15,495 nt of DNA from Spirochaetota bacterium (lineage in GTDB: Bacteria > Spirochaetota > Leptospiria > Turneriellales > Turneriellaceae). The notes under the pieces are model-generated. The model was not told where the DNA came from, ran no database searches, and saw only the letters and a program-made list of their open reading frames with translations. Each line of letters begins with the position of its first letter. Within the stretch, counting starts at the first letter, position 1. A program made the translations under genes and the position numbers. The stretch is from assembly GCA_029561505.1 (NCBI GenBank), contig JAKQXK010000614.1, forward strand, positions 1-15,495, written 5' to 3'. Of this stretch, positions 1 to 6,880 are shown one piece after another.

Positions 1-521
1 GCCTGCACGGCCTGCCAGTTGTTTAGCATTGACGGAAATTCTGGCGAGTTGAGATCGAAGCTGATTTCGGTATTGATGAATACGCCGTGTGCACGCAGAC
101 GCATGCAAATTGCCCGGTAAAAATTCAATCTGTCTGCTGGCTTCACAAAATGAGCCACAAGAATACTCAAGGCGGCGTCAAAGTTCTCGCCGGCCGGCAG
201 GTCTTGCACATACCCGTGAATGAGTTCGCAATGACTCAGCACGCCGGCATTGGCGAGTCGTTCGCGGCAAACGTCAAGCATACCTTCTGACGGATCAACG
301 CCGACGAATGTCCATTCGGGATATGCTTTCGATAACGAAAGAATCTCCGCGCCAGTACCCACCCCCACGCAGAGCACATGGGCCCGCACCGGTGCCTTTT
401 GCAGAATCAGGCGAATCAGAAAATGCATGTTCTCAGCAATAGGGGCCAGTTGCAGGTTTCGCTCATCGTAGAATTTCGCAGTCTGCGTGAAATGGTCGAT
501 GACTGACGGCATAGGCTTCAT
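1..521 (-). CDS. class I SAM-dependent methyltransferase, C-terminus beyond window edge
   Basis: Reading from an ATG at 521 towards base 1, the frame stays open for 173 codons and leaves the window, so the C-terminus is missing. Motif I of class I methyltransferases is clear (VLCVGVGTG, residues 49-57). It is followed by the acidic end of strand 2 (VGVD, D76, expected to bind the adenosyl ribose) and a motif-IV-like stretch FDAALSILVAHF (114-125). The substrate cannot be told: the family covers small molecules, lipids and quinones. The start is fixed by an ATGA overlap with the stop codon of the upstream adenylate cyclase gene (518-521), which implies translational coupling. It appears to be the last visible gene of the MarR/oxidoreductase/cyclase run. 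The fold assignment is secure; the role is unknown. Confidence 0.85.
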   Translation of the reverse strand, partial: MKPMPSVIDHFTQTAKFYDERNLQLAPIAENMHFLIRLILQKAPVRAHVLCVGVGTGAEILSLSKAYPEWTFVGVDPSEGMLDVCRERLANAGVLSHCELIHGYVQDLPAGENFDAALSILVAHFVKPADRLNFYRAICMRLRAHGVFINTEISFDLNSPEFPSMLNNWQAVQ

Positions 522-1807
522 GCTGATCGAATCTGCGCCCCGCGCCGCAGTTTTTCATATATACGGGTGAATTCGGCGGTCGGCTCATCTATCGTGCCAA
601 ACCGCGGCTTCAGGTCTTCGAGAAAGTACATATCTATCATGCCTTTGTTTTTTGCAGCAACGGCCCCACGCTGTCTACACTGAAACAGCCAATGCAAGAG
701 AGCATGGCTCGTTGCCGAAATATTGATGCGCCCTGGTTCACCCGAAGATTCCATACGGCTTGCGGTATTCACGGTATCGCCCCAGATATCATAGCTAAAC
801 TTATTTCGCCCGATAACACCGGCGACGACCGGGCCCGTGTGAAACCCAATGCGTACATCCCAATAAGGTTCGCCGCGTTCTGCTCTCTGCTTTTTCAGCG
901 CGGCAATCGCATCGCGCATTTTGAGCGCGGCGAGCGCCACGTCATAAACATGCGTGTGGTTTGAATCGGGAATACCGCCTGCGCACATGAAGCTGTCGCC
1001 GATAGTCTTGATTTTTTCAAGGCCGTGCTCGGCGCAAATCTGATCAAAGGCCGAAAAGCATTCGTCTAGGTCGGCAATCAGCTTTTCGGGTGGCATCTGT
1101 TCTGCAAGTTGAGTGAAGCCCTTGAAGTCGGTAAACAAAACCGTGGCCGCATCAACATGCACCGGTGCCACTTTGTTCTCTTTCTTCAACTCGGTTGCGA
1201 TCTTGGCCGGCAGAATATTGTGCAGCAGACGATCAGACTCATCACGGGCATGCTGCAGGCGTTTTTCAAAGACTTCATTCACAGTCTCTTGATAGTCTTT
1301 GCTCTGTTCAAAGATGACGCTCCACCCTTCTTTGTAGTCGATGTCGGGAATCGCCATCATGACTTCGCGCATCATTTCGCGCATGTTGTTTTCAACGCGA
1401 ATCAGAAACGATATCGAAAAACCTGACTGCGTGTAGTCAAACTGCCTGAAATTATCGAGCGTCGCTTCTATGAAGCGGGCATTGCTCGCGGCGGAGTTAT
1501 CGCGCAACGCGATCAGGCGTTCAATAAAAAGCCGGTTGTACCGGTCAAAAACATACGCGTCGTAATCGAACGCGAATCGATTTCGCCTCGCCCATTCGCG
1601 TATGAGATTATATTCTGGCTCGCGCAAAGATTCGACGCCGGGAAATTCATTCAGCAGCCGTGAATAAATCTCCCGGTTCACTTCACCTGAGGTGCGCCCG
1701 TCATAACCGACCTGCGCGAGCAATTCTTGCGGCTTCGTGAATTCGGCGCGCAGATGGTGAAAAAAGTAGCGCGCCAGTTCGGTCGATAGCTTAATCCGCA
1801 AAGCCAT
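518..1807 (-). CDS. class III adenylate cyclase with soluble helical N-terminal region
   Basis: Predicted to convert ATP to cAMP in the cytoplasm. The 429-residue protein has a class III cyclase catalytic domain at about 213-400. All six canonical residues are present with the usual spacing: metal-binding D227 (FTDFKGF) and D271 (IGDSF), adenine-selecting K267 and D340 (YDIWGD), and transition-state N347 and R351 (VNTASRMES). The Lys/Asp pair indicates adenylate rather than guanylate cyclase. Residues about 180-212 look like the signalling and dimerisation helix found just before many cyclase domains (LLHNILPAKIATELK). Residues 1-180 are charged and helix-rich, have no membrane segment, and match no sensor domain I recognise. 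A longer reading frame exists upstream to 1936, but it only overlaps the previous gene. The ATG at 1807 lies 4 nt after that gene's TAG, so I chose it. The stop overlaps the methyltransferase start. Confidence 0.92.
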   Translation of the reverse strand: MALRIKLSTELARYFFHHLRAEFTKPQELLAQVGYDGRTSGEVNREIYSRLLNEFPGVESLREPEYNLIREWARRNRFAFDYDAYVFDRYNRLFIERLIALRDNSAASNARFIEATLDNFRQFDYTQSGFSISFLIRVENNMREMMREVMMAIPDIDYKEGWSVIFEQSKDYQETVNEVFEKRLQHARDESDRLLHNILPAKIATELKKENKVAPVHVDAATVLFTDFKGFTQLAEQMPPEKLIADLDECFSAFDQICAEHGLEKIKTIGDSFMCAGGIPDSNHTHVYDVALAALKMRDAIAALKKQRAERGEPYWDVRIGFHTGPVVAGVIGRNKFSYDIWGDTVNTASRMESSGEPGRINISATSHALLHWLFQCRQRGAVAAKNKGMIDMYFLEDLKPRFGTIDEPTAEFTRIYEKLRRGAQIRSA

Positions 1808-1811
1808 TGGT

Positions 1812-2459
1812 CTATTTCTTGAGCAACTTGAAAGCGTGGCTCCAGCTGCCGCCAGAAAGACCCGGGATACACCAGAGCATGCACAATGGTTCAATCGCGC
1901 GCGCCGCGGTTGCTGCACCCATGTCTTCGGGTTCAAAACCGAATTGTTTCAGAATGTCAGACACCTGCGTTTTTGCTGCGCTATCGTTGCCGCAAATGAA
2001 CATCGTCGGTGTTGAACTGAATGTCGGGTTTACCATGTGCGGGCCACCGATCATGCTAAACGCCTTCACAAAATGTGATTCGGGGTGCGCCACCTGCAGA
2101 TCTTCCATGAGCGAGTGGTTGATGCTGCTGTAGAACCTGAGCACGCCATTTTCCGGTGGTGCGTCATCAATCGGGTTCGTCGGGTCAATTATCGTTTTGC
2201 CTTTGAGGTTTGCTTCACCGGCGAGTTTCAAGACTTCGGGTGCAGCTTTGCCTTTTACCGCCAAGACCAGAATTTCACCAAATGCGGCAGCTTCGGCAAA
2301 CGAACCAACGCCGATTTTCCCTTCTGCTTTGCTGAGATATTCATCGAGCTTCTTCGGGTCGCGCGTACCCATCATCACTTCATGACCATGCTTTACAAAC
2401 CCGCCCGCCAGAATTTGCGCCACTGTTCCCGAGCCCAGTACACCAATTTTCTTTGCCAT
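1812..2459 (-). CDS. NAD(P)-binding oxidoreductase of the F420-dependent NADP reductase fold
   Basis: This 215-residue cytoplasmic protein begins with a Rossmann nucleotide-binding loop GSGTVA (residues 9-14). TRDP follows at the end of strand 2 (32-35), and R33 suggests NADP(H) preference. DPTNPID and VKAFSMIGG, further on, are segments typical of the F420_oxidored (PF03807) family. Many bacteria without coenzyme F420 carry such proteins, often beside MarR, HxlR or TetR regulators, so F420 use should not be assumed. Length is normal for the single-domain form. The ATG at 2459 is preceded by a GGGAGA Shine-Dalgarno-like sequence and lies 3 nt after the stop of the MarR gene. The adenylate cyclase starts 4 nt downstream. 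Probably controlled by the neighbouring MarR protein; the substrate is unknown. Confidence 0.85.
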   Translation of the reverse strand: MAKKIGVLGSGTVAQILAGGFVKHGHEVMMGTRDPKKLDEYLSKAEGKIGVGSFAEAAAFGEILVLAVKGKAAPEVLKLAGEANLKGKTIIDPTNPIDDAPPENGVLRFYSSINHSLMEDLQVAHPESHFVKAFSMIGGPHMVNPTFSSTPTMFICGNDSAAKTQVSDILKQFGFEPEDMGAATAARAIEPLCMLWCIPGLSGGSWSHAFKLLKK

Positions 2460-2462
2460 AAA

Positions 2463-2912
2463 TTATGTTCTCCCTTTTTTTATTATATTCAATTGCTGAT
2501 GGGCCGCATAGGTCGCTGCAGTGAGATTGCGCGCCGCCTCTTGCCCGAGAATCTGTGCGTATTTTTCATAGAGACCTTGCCAGGCCTTGCGTATTCTGGC
2601 GTCTGCAACCTTCGCTGGCTTTTCTGGGTAAAGGTATATATTTCGACCCTCGGACTTGCGCTTTACCCAGCCTTTGTTATCGAGATAATCCACGAGGCGC
2701 GTCACCGTCGAACGTTCGAGCTGCATGGCTGCCGCAAGCGCAGTGGGTGTCACGCCCGGGGTCTTGTTGACCGCCATGACAACAAACGCATGCGAAGGTG
2801 AAAGGCCGGTTGGCGCGAAACTCTCTTCGGCGAGCCGCGTGATGGTGCGGCCCAGCGCATTTGCCGTAAAGAACAGACAATTGCAGAAAGGTGACTCTGC
2901 GTCATCAGCCAT
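2463..2912 (-). CDS. MarR-family winged-helix transcriptional regulator
   Basis: A 149-residue MarR-type repressor or sensor. The winged helix-turn-helix spans about residues 38-98: a first helix LSPSHAFVVMAV, then PTALAAAMQLERSTVTRLVDYL as the HTH with recognition helix, then a wing GWVKRKSEGRNIYLYP. Terminal helices provide the dimer interface. C10 and C12 form a CxC in the first helix, near where OhrR-type MarR proteins place their sensing cysteine. The OhrR tyrosines are not preserved, so it is not a plain OhrR. I chose the ATG at 2912. The frame can be extended to a TTG at 2945, but that would run through the TTGTACATACAA palindrome, which makes better sense as an operator upstream of the gene. 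It heads a tight run with the oxidoreductase and cyclase and probably regulates itself and them. Confidence 0.88.
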   Translation of the reverse strand: MADDAESPFCNCLFFTANALGRTITRLAEESFAPTGLSPSHAFVVMAVNKTPGVTPTALAAAMQLERSTVTRLVDYLDNKGWVKRKSEGRNIYLYPEKPAKVADARIRKAWQGLYEKYAQILGQEAARNLTAATYAAHQQLNIIKKGRT

Positions 2913-2933
2913 GCGCCATACCCGCTTGTTTAG

Positions 2934-2945
2934 TTGTACATACAA
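2934..2945. promoter_or_regulatory. putative MarR operator, inverted repeat TTGTA-CA-TACAA
   Basis: A perfect 5+5 inverted repeat with a 2-nt centre lies 22-33 nt before the MarR start codon, in the 69-nt gap after the metallophosphoesterase gene. MarR-family proteins commonly bind such short AT-rich palindromes next to their own gene (the OhrR operator type is similar). No convincing -10/-35 pair was found around it, so the operator role is inferred from position and symmetry only. Confidence 0.5.
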
Positions 2946-2981
2946 GTATTTTGCGTTTTGAGGCTGCGCGTTCGTGTGTTG

Positions 2982-3920
2982 TCATTGAGGCGCAACCGCC
3001 CTGTCATCGTTCGTCGTCAGCACCTCACCGGTCGCTACATAACACGCAACCGCATCGCAGACGCCCTCGCCGGTGATCGTCAGGCGCACGTGGTGGCGCA
3101 GGTCGCGGCCCTCGTGTTTAAAGATGCGCGGCCAGCGCGCGGCGTTGATATAAGTGATGCCGTCTTTCGTCGCATGCCACTGCTTCGGCTTTTTGCCGTG
3201 TTTTGTCGGGTAGTGCATATGCCCCGCGATCACAGCGAGCGGAGGCTTGCCTATCGACTGCGCATACGTGACGGCAGCTGCAAGGTCGTGATCACCGAAG
3301 TCGGTTTCTTGCGGCAAGAAATCCGCCCCCCACATGTCGGTCGCAAGGCTACCCAAACCATATGGGCCATGGTGCGCCAGAATTAAATAAGGCGGATTCA
3401 CCGCGTCGATGAGACTTTTCAGGCGAACAAAACTTTCGCTGAGTGTCGAAACGCCATGCGCCTTTGCCACGTAAGGTCGAAAGTTCACGGGCAACTGTAA
3501 CGGGTCTTGGGCCGTCGCGGCGTGAGCATCGCCCATTGAAAACGGGCGCGCGGCAACGAGGCCAATACCTTGTGGCAGCGTATGGTTCGAATAGCCGCAG
3601 AGCTGCGTGCGCTTCAGCGCAGACTGCATCTTCTGCATGCGTTCTATCTGCGACGACGCGCCGTTTTCGATCAGCATGTCGCTGTGCATCAATTCACCGA
3701 GAAGTTGGCGAATGCCGGTGGTGTCATGGTTGCCAGGTATCAGATACGCGGGTTTCGTCAGCTGCTCAATGATCGGCAGCAGGCGAAACATGCTGTCGGG
3801 GTTCTTCGAAGCAAGGTCGCCGACGAACAGCAAAGCGTCGTAATCAGACGCGTTGAAGAACGCAACATCGGTTTCGTCGAACTGCATGTGCATGTCGCCA
3901 ATGATTGCGAAATTTGGCAT
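2982..3920 (-). CDS. calcineurin-like metallophosphoesterase, TIGR04168-like
   Basis: A 312-residue cytoplasmic phosphoesterase with the complete two-metal motif set: GDMH (D9, H11), GDL (D35), GNHD (N64, H65, D66), AHHGP (H183/H184) and GHMH (H234, H236). The pieces around these motifs resemble, from memory, the TIGR04168 group best known from cyanobacteria and plastid-bearing plants: ARPFSMG, GVSTLSESFVRLKSLI, FGDHDLAAA and TYINAARWPRI. The physiological substrate of that group is not established to my knowledge. The ATG at 3920 has AGGAG 12 nt upstream, a rather long spacing. The gene is flanked by gaps of 193 nt upstream and 69 nt downstream, so it is probably transcribed alone or runs through into the MarR gene. 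Confidence 0.87.
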   Translation of the reverse strand: MPNFAIIGDMHMQFDETDVAFFNASDYDALLFVGDLASKNPDSMFRLLPIIEQLTKPAYLIPGNHDTTGIRQLLGELMHSDMLIENGASSQIERMQKMQSALKRTQLCGYSNHTLPQGIGLVAARPFSMGDAHAATAQDPLQLPVNFRPYVAKAHGVSTLSESFVRLKSLIDAVNPPYLILAHHGPYGLGSLATDMWGADFLPQETDFGDHDLAAAVTYAQSIGKPPLAVIAGHMHYPTKHGKKPKQWHATKDGITYINAARWPRIFKHEGRDLRHHVRLTITGEGVCDAVACYVATGEVLTTNDDRAVAPQ

Positions 3921-4113
3921 CAGATGCTAGGGCTCCTGTCGAGGTTCTGATTCGTCTTCTGCCGAAAACACTGCGAAAGTTCATGATGTTGCGAGCGCCG
4001 TACCACATGGGCAGAACGCGGTACGCGGGTGCGAGGGCAAACTTTTCTCTTCGCGAGGTGCAATAAGTTCTGTCAAAATGTTGGTGTGAAATAGCGATCG
4101 CATCTCAGGGCGA
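3921..4113. other. 193-nt intergenic gap with no supported gene
   Basis: This is the longest gap in the window. On the minus strand there is an isolated TTGACA without a well-spaced -10, and a 40-codon open frame from an ATG at 4103 with no ribosome binding site and no recognisable protein. It presumably holds the promoter of the metallophosphoesterase gene and the end of the SRPBCC operon transcript. No hairpin with a T-tract was seen. Confidence 0.5.
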
Positions 4114-4581
4114 TCAAGAACCTGTTACGCGCTGGCTTTCAGCGCACCGCTTTATCATGGCGTTGCGTTCAGTGAGAAAATTCGTGAGGTAGCGTGTCAC
4201 AACTACCCTCTCTGCAATTCTGCCGAGCACACCCAGCGGCGCGGCAAAATCAAAGTTGTCGGTCATGCGCGTGCCGGTTGGGGTTGGTTCGAACAAGTGC
4301 TCGTGCTTCATGTGGTGAAATATGCCCCTTTGCATTTCGTCGACGAAACGATGCGGGCGGTCAAATTCAGTAATTTTGACTGTCAGTGTCTGCCAGATGC
4401 CAAAATGTTTCGCGCGCCATGTGACGACGTCGCCTAGTTCAAAGAGCCCGGCTCTACGGCCGGCGACGACATGCTCGCCAGATCTGCGCGTCGAGTCTAG
4501 ATGCAGTTCGACGCTGCGAGCGAGATCGAACACCACTTCAGGTGGCGCACCGATATTGGTGATCAATCGAATGAGCGGCAT
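4114..4581 (-). CDS. SRPBCC (START/Bet v1-like) ligand-binding protein
   Basis: A 155-residue protein of the SRPBCC fold, which forms a hydrophobic pocket for lipids or other apolar ligands. Family features are the opening strand with a short helix (TNIGAPPEVVFDLARSVELH), the central region GRRAGLFELGDVVTWRAKHFG and VDEMQRGIFHHMKHEHLFEP, then TRMTDNFDFAAPLG before the long C-terminal helix (about 120-148). Relatives are sometimes annotated as cyclase/dehydrase or cell division inhibitor, but no catalytic residues can be named here. The frame extends upstream to 4653, but that part overlaps the GH18 gene. The ATG at 4581, only 4 nt after the GH18 stop, gives the normal domain boundary. It is the last gene of the glutathione peroxidase run. 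Confidence 0.82.
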   Translation of the reverse strand: MPLIRLITNIGAPPEVVFDLARSVELHLDSTRRSGEHVVAGRRAGLFELGDVVTWRAKHFGIWQTLTVKITEFDRPHRFVDEMQRGIFHHMKHEHLFEPTPTGTRMTDNFDFAAPLGVLGRIAERVVVTRYLTNFLTERNAMIKRCAESQRVTGS

Positions 4582-4585
4582 CGGC

Positions 4586-5551
4586 TTATTTGTCGAAGCC
4601 AGCCCGCCAGTAAGAGATGCCACGAAACCGGTTCGTTGCTGCCAACTCATCAAACTCTTTATACAGCAGCTCTGCCGGGTAATAGGCCGTGCCTTGCGGT
4701 GTGTCTTTCTTGAGGCAACCGTCAGACTCGACAGCCTGGGCTTCTATTTTGTCAAATTGTGACTTGCTGAGCGCGATAGTTTTCTGACCGAACCGATAGC
4801 CATAAAGGGGCGCACCGAGCCAGACTTTTTCTGATGGCAGAGAAGCCAGCGCCTCGACATTCGCAGTCAGCCAACTCATGTCACTGACACACCCGGGTGC
4901 GGTTCCCGGCCGATGATGGTCATAGAGCATAATGACAAGACTGTCGCTTTCAGCAGCGAGTTCGGGCAATTTATGAAAGGCGGCCCAGACCTCGGGCATG
5001 CCGACAGGCGCAAACACCGCGACCGAAATTTTGAAACCTGAACCGAGTCTGCCATGCAGCAGGTGTATAAATTCGACAAATGCGTCGGCGTGTGCCGGCG
5101 ACACGTACTCAAAATCAAACTGCAAACCGGCTAGCTGACCGTGGCGCAGAAGAAATGCGACAAGGCCGGCAATAGTTTGAGTGCGAATTCTGGCATCAGA
5201 AAGTATTCTGGCGCCGGCCGTGGCATCTGTGAGGCCAATCAGCAAATGGTGTTTTACCGTCATGTGCTTCTGGGCGGGCTTTTTTTTACCGCGGTCGGTT
5301 TTAAACTTTCGTGGTGGCGCAATATATTGCTGCATCGCCGACAGAGCCGGGCTGGTGTTGAGCAAGCGTCCCTGCTGGTCAAGGCGTGCGCCAGTCCAGA
5401 CGAAATCAGTGACCACATGACCATGGGGGTGCCAGTCATAATCTGCCGGCAAAGCCTCGGGCACCACATAAAGCATGCGCTGCGTATGAACTGGCCCGCG
5501 GCGGCATTGCAGAGTGAACGCAGCGAATAAGGCAAAAAATACAAATCGCAA
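4586..5551 (-). CDS. GH18-family glycoside hydrolase, probable lipoprotein
   Basis: A 321-residue secreted protein resembling the GH18 enzymes of the spore-germination type (YaaH/YdhD), which act on chitin- or peptidoglycan-like glycans. A short hydrophobic N-terminus ends in a cysteine (FFALFAAFTLQC, C16), consistent with a loose spirochaete lipobox. The catalytic strand is AGLQFDFEYV: the acid E148 and assisting D146 of DxxDxDxE are kept, while the first two Asp positions are Ala and Gln. MLYDHHRPG (208-216), KVWLGAPLYGYRF (242-254) and the terminal GISYWRAG (Trp lining the sugar site) support the family. The start is a TTG placed immediately after the TAG of the crotonase gene, in the same frame, with AGGGG 7 nt upstream. 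No in-frame ATG fits before the signal peptide. Hydrolytic activity is plausible but not certain. Confidence 0.83.
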   Translation of the reverse strand: MRFVFFALFAAFTLQCRRGPVHTQRMLYVVPEALPADYDWHPHGHVVTDFVWTGARLDQQGRLLNTSPALSAMQQYIAPPRKFKTDRGKKKPAQKHMTVKHHLLIGLTDATAGARILSDARIRTQTIAGLVAFLLRHGQLAGLQFDFEYVSPAHADAFVEFIHLLHGRLGSGFKISVAVFAPVGMPEVWAAFHKLPELAAESDSLVIMLYDHHRPGTAPGCVSDMSWLTANVEALASLPSEKVWLGAPLYGYRFGQKTIALSKSQFDKIEAQAVESDGCLKKDTPQGTAYYPAELLYKEFDELAATNRFRGISYWRAGFDK

Positions 5552-6337
5552 CTAGATGCCCCTGTAGCGCGGCGGCCGTTTATCGAAAAACGACTGCATT
5601 GCCTCTTTAAAATCTTCGGTCTGGTTCAGATGGTATTGCTGTTCGAGTTCAAAACGTTGCGCCGCGCGCAGTTCTGCGTCAGCCGCGAAATCGGCGATGC
5701 GCTTATTGAGCGAGACCGCCTTGGGTGGCAGCGCCAAAATCTTCTTGAGAAGGATATCCACCTCTGCAGACAGCTTTTCGCCCGCGCAAACCTTTGTCAG
5801 AAAACCCATCTGCTGCATTTCGGCTGCCGAAAACTTTTCGCCCAACATTGCCATGCGCTTGGTGTTGGCAACGCCAATGATGCGGGTCACGCGCCCCAAA
5901 CCCATGATAACGCCAATGCTACGGTGCACCTCGGGTAATGAATAAACGGCGCGATCGCTGCTGATGCGAAAATCGGCGCAGGCTGCGAGAATTACACCGG
6001 CGCCGATGCAAAAGCCTTTGATCTCGGCGACAATCGGCTTGTCTATGGCCTCAAACACATCGATGCATCGCTGGCCAGCACTCAGATGTTCGTCGTACGC
6101 GCCGAAGGGCTGACCGACCATCTGCTGAATCACCGCGACATCCATGCCGACTGAGAAGTGTTTGCCCTCACTTTTCAGCACGACAGCGTGAATGCCTGGG
6201 TTACGCTGAATCTGTTCGCTGATGGTTTTGAGTTCGGCGAGGCACTCGAGATTGACGTTATTGCCGGTCTCTGCGCGATTCAATGAAACCGTGGCGACCC
6301 GATCATCGACACGGTATTGCCAGTGCACTGGCGTCAT
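5552..6337 (-). CDS. enoyl-CoA hydratase/isomerase (crotonase) family protein
   Basis: A 261-residue crotonase-fold enzyme acting on acyl-CoA thioesters. The two oxyanion-hole segments are HFSVGMD (60-66) and KGFCIGAGVILAACADFRI (107-125). By alignment from memory with rat enoyl-CoA hydratase, E136 in LPEV matches Glu164, but the position of Glu144 is I116. Two-Glu hydratases need both residues, while delta3-delta2-enoyl-CoA isomerases and several other members keep only one, so isomerase or another crotonase reaction is more likely than plain hydration. The ATG at 6337 lies 3 nt after the glutathione peroxidase stop. The TAG stop directly abuts the TTG start of the GH18 gene. Family certain, reaction uncertain. 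Confidence 0.9.
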   Translation of the reverse strand: MTPVHWQYRVDDRVATVSLNRAETGNNVNLECLAELKTISEQIQRNPGIHAVVLKSEGKHFSVGMDVAVIQQMVGQPFGAYDEHLSAGQRCIDVFEAIDKPIVAEIKGFCIGAGVILAACADFRISSDRAVYSLPEVHRSIGVIMGLGRVTRIIGVANTKRMAMLGEKFSAAEMQQMGFLTKVCAGEKLSAEVDILLKKILALPPKAVSLNKRIADFAADAELRAAQRFELEQQYHLNQTEDFKEAMQSFFDKRPPRYRGI

Positions 6338-6340
6338 GAG

Positions 6341-6823
6341 TCAGAGAAGCTTTTCAATATCGGCTGCGATATCTTCGGGCTTCGTATTCGGGGCATAACG
6401 CTTCACCGGATTGCCGCTCTTGTCGACGAGAAATTTGGTGAAGTTCCATTTGATGGCTTCGATGCCGAGAATGCCCGGCTTTTCTGATGTAAGAAATTTA
6501 AACAGCGGGTGCGCGTCTTTGCCGTTCACATCGATTTTGCCAAACATCGGAAACTTCACTCCATAGTTCAGTTGGCAGAACTCCTGAATTTCACTTTCGG
6601 TGCCCGGTTCTTGCGCGCCAAACTGGTTGCAAGGAAACCCGAGAATCACAAGCCCGCGGTCTTTGTATTTTTCGTAAAGCGATTCTAAACCGGCAAACTG
6701 GGGCGTAAACCCGCACTTGCTGGCTGTATTGACGATCAGCACGACCTTGCCTTGATAGTCAGACAGACTCGCCTCTTTGCCGGCGATGGTCGCCGCTTTG
6801 AAATCATAAATTGTATTGGCCAT
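6341..6823 (-). CDS. Cys-type glutathione peroxidase, probably thioredoxin-dependent
   Basis: A 160-residue peroxidase that reduces hydrogen peroxide and organic or lipid hydroperoxides. The peroxidatic cysteine is C37 (NTASKCGFT), where animal enzymes carry selenocysteine. The rest of the catalytic tetrad is Q71 (AQEPG), W126 and N127 (WNFTKF). FPCNQFG (63-69) is the family signature. C83 lies 46 residues after C37, matching the resolving cysteine of thioredoxin-dependent members such as the Drosophila enzyme, so electrons probably come from thioredoxin rather than glutathione. Length is normal, and no signal peptide is present, so it is cytoplasmic. It is the first gene of a four-gene run and is divergent from the zinc-ribbon gene across 57 nt. 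No strong Shine-Dalgarno sequence precedes the ATG. Confidence 0.95.
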   Translation of the reverse strand: MANTIYDFKAATIAGKEASLSDYQGKVVLIVNTASKCGFTPQFAGLESLYEKYKDRGLVILGFPCNQFGAQEPGTESEIQEFCQLNYGVKFPMFGKIDVNGKDAHPLFKFLTSEKPGILGIEAIKWNFTKFLVDKSGNPVKRYAPNTKPEDIAADIEKLL

Positions 6824-6880
6824 GGGATATCCGCTTCTATGGACTTCTTTACAGCGTCAATCTGCACCGCTTTCTAACCG
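6824..6880. promoter_or_regulatory. divergent promoter region, glutathione peroxidase operon and zinc-ribbon gene
   Basis: The 57-nt gap between two divergent start codons must hold the control signals for at least the minus-strand operon. A minus-strand TTGACG at 6860-6855 is a fair -35 match, but the best -10 candidate (TAGAAG) is only 15 nt further on, so the promoter call is weak. No long palindrome was seen apart from an 8-nt GGATATCC at 6825-6832. Confidence 0.4.

Noticed and set aside
1808-1936. 43-codon upstream extension of the adenylate cyclase frame
   Set aside because: It overlaps the coding end of the oxidoreductase gene, and its Arg/Cys-rich sequence looks like an out-of-frame shadow.
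2085-2801. 238-codon open frame on the plus strand
   Set aside because: It lies antisense to the oxidoreductase and MarR genes, which have clear family motifs; it shows no domain or ribosome binding site.
3984-4103. 40-codon minus-strand frame in the gap after the SRPBCC gene
   Set aside because: There is no ribosome binding site or recognisable protein, and the length is expected by chance.
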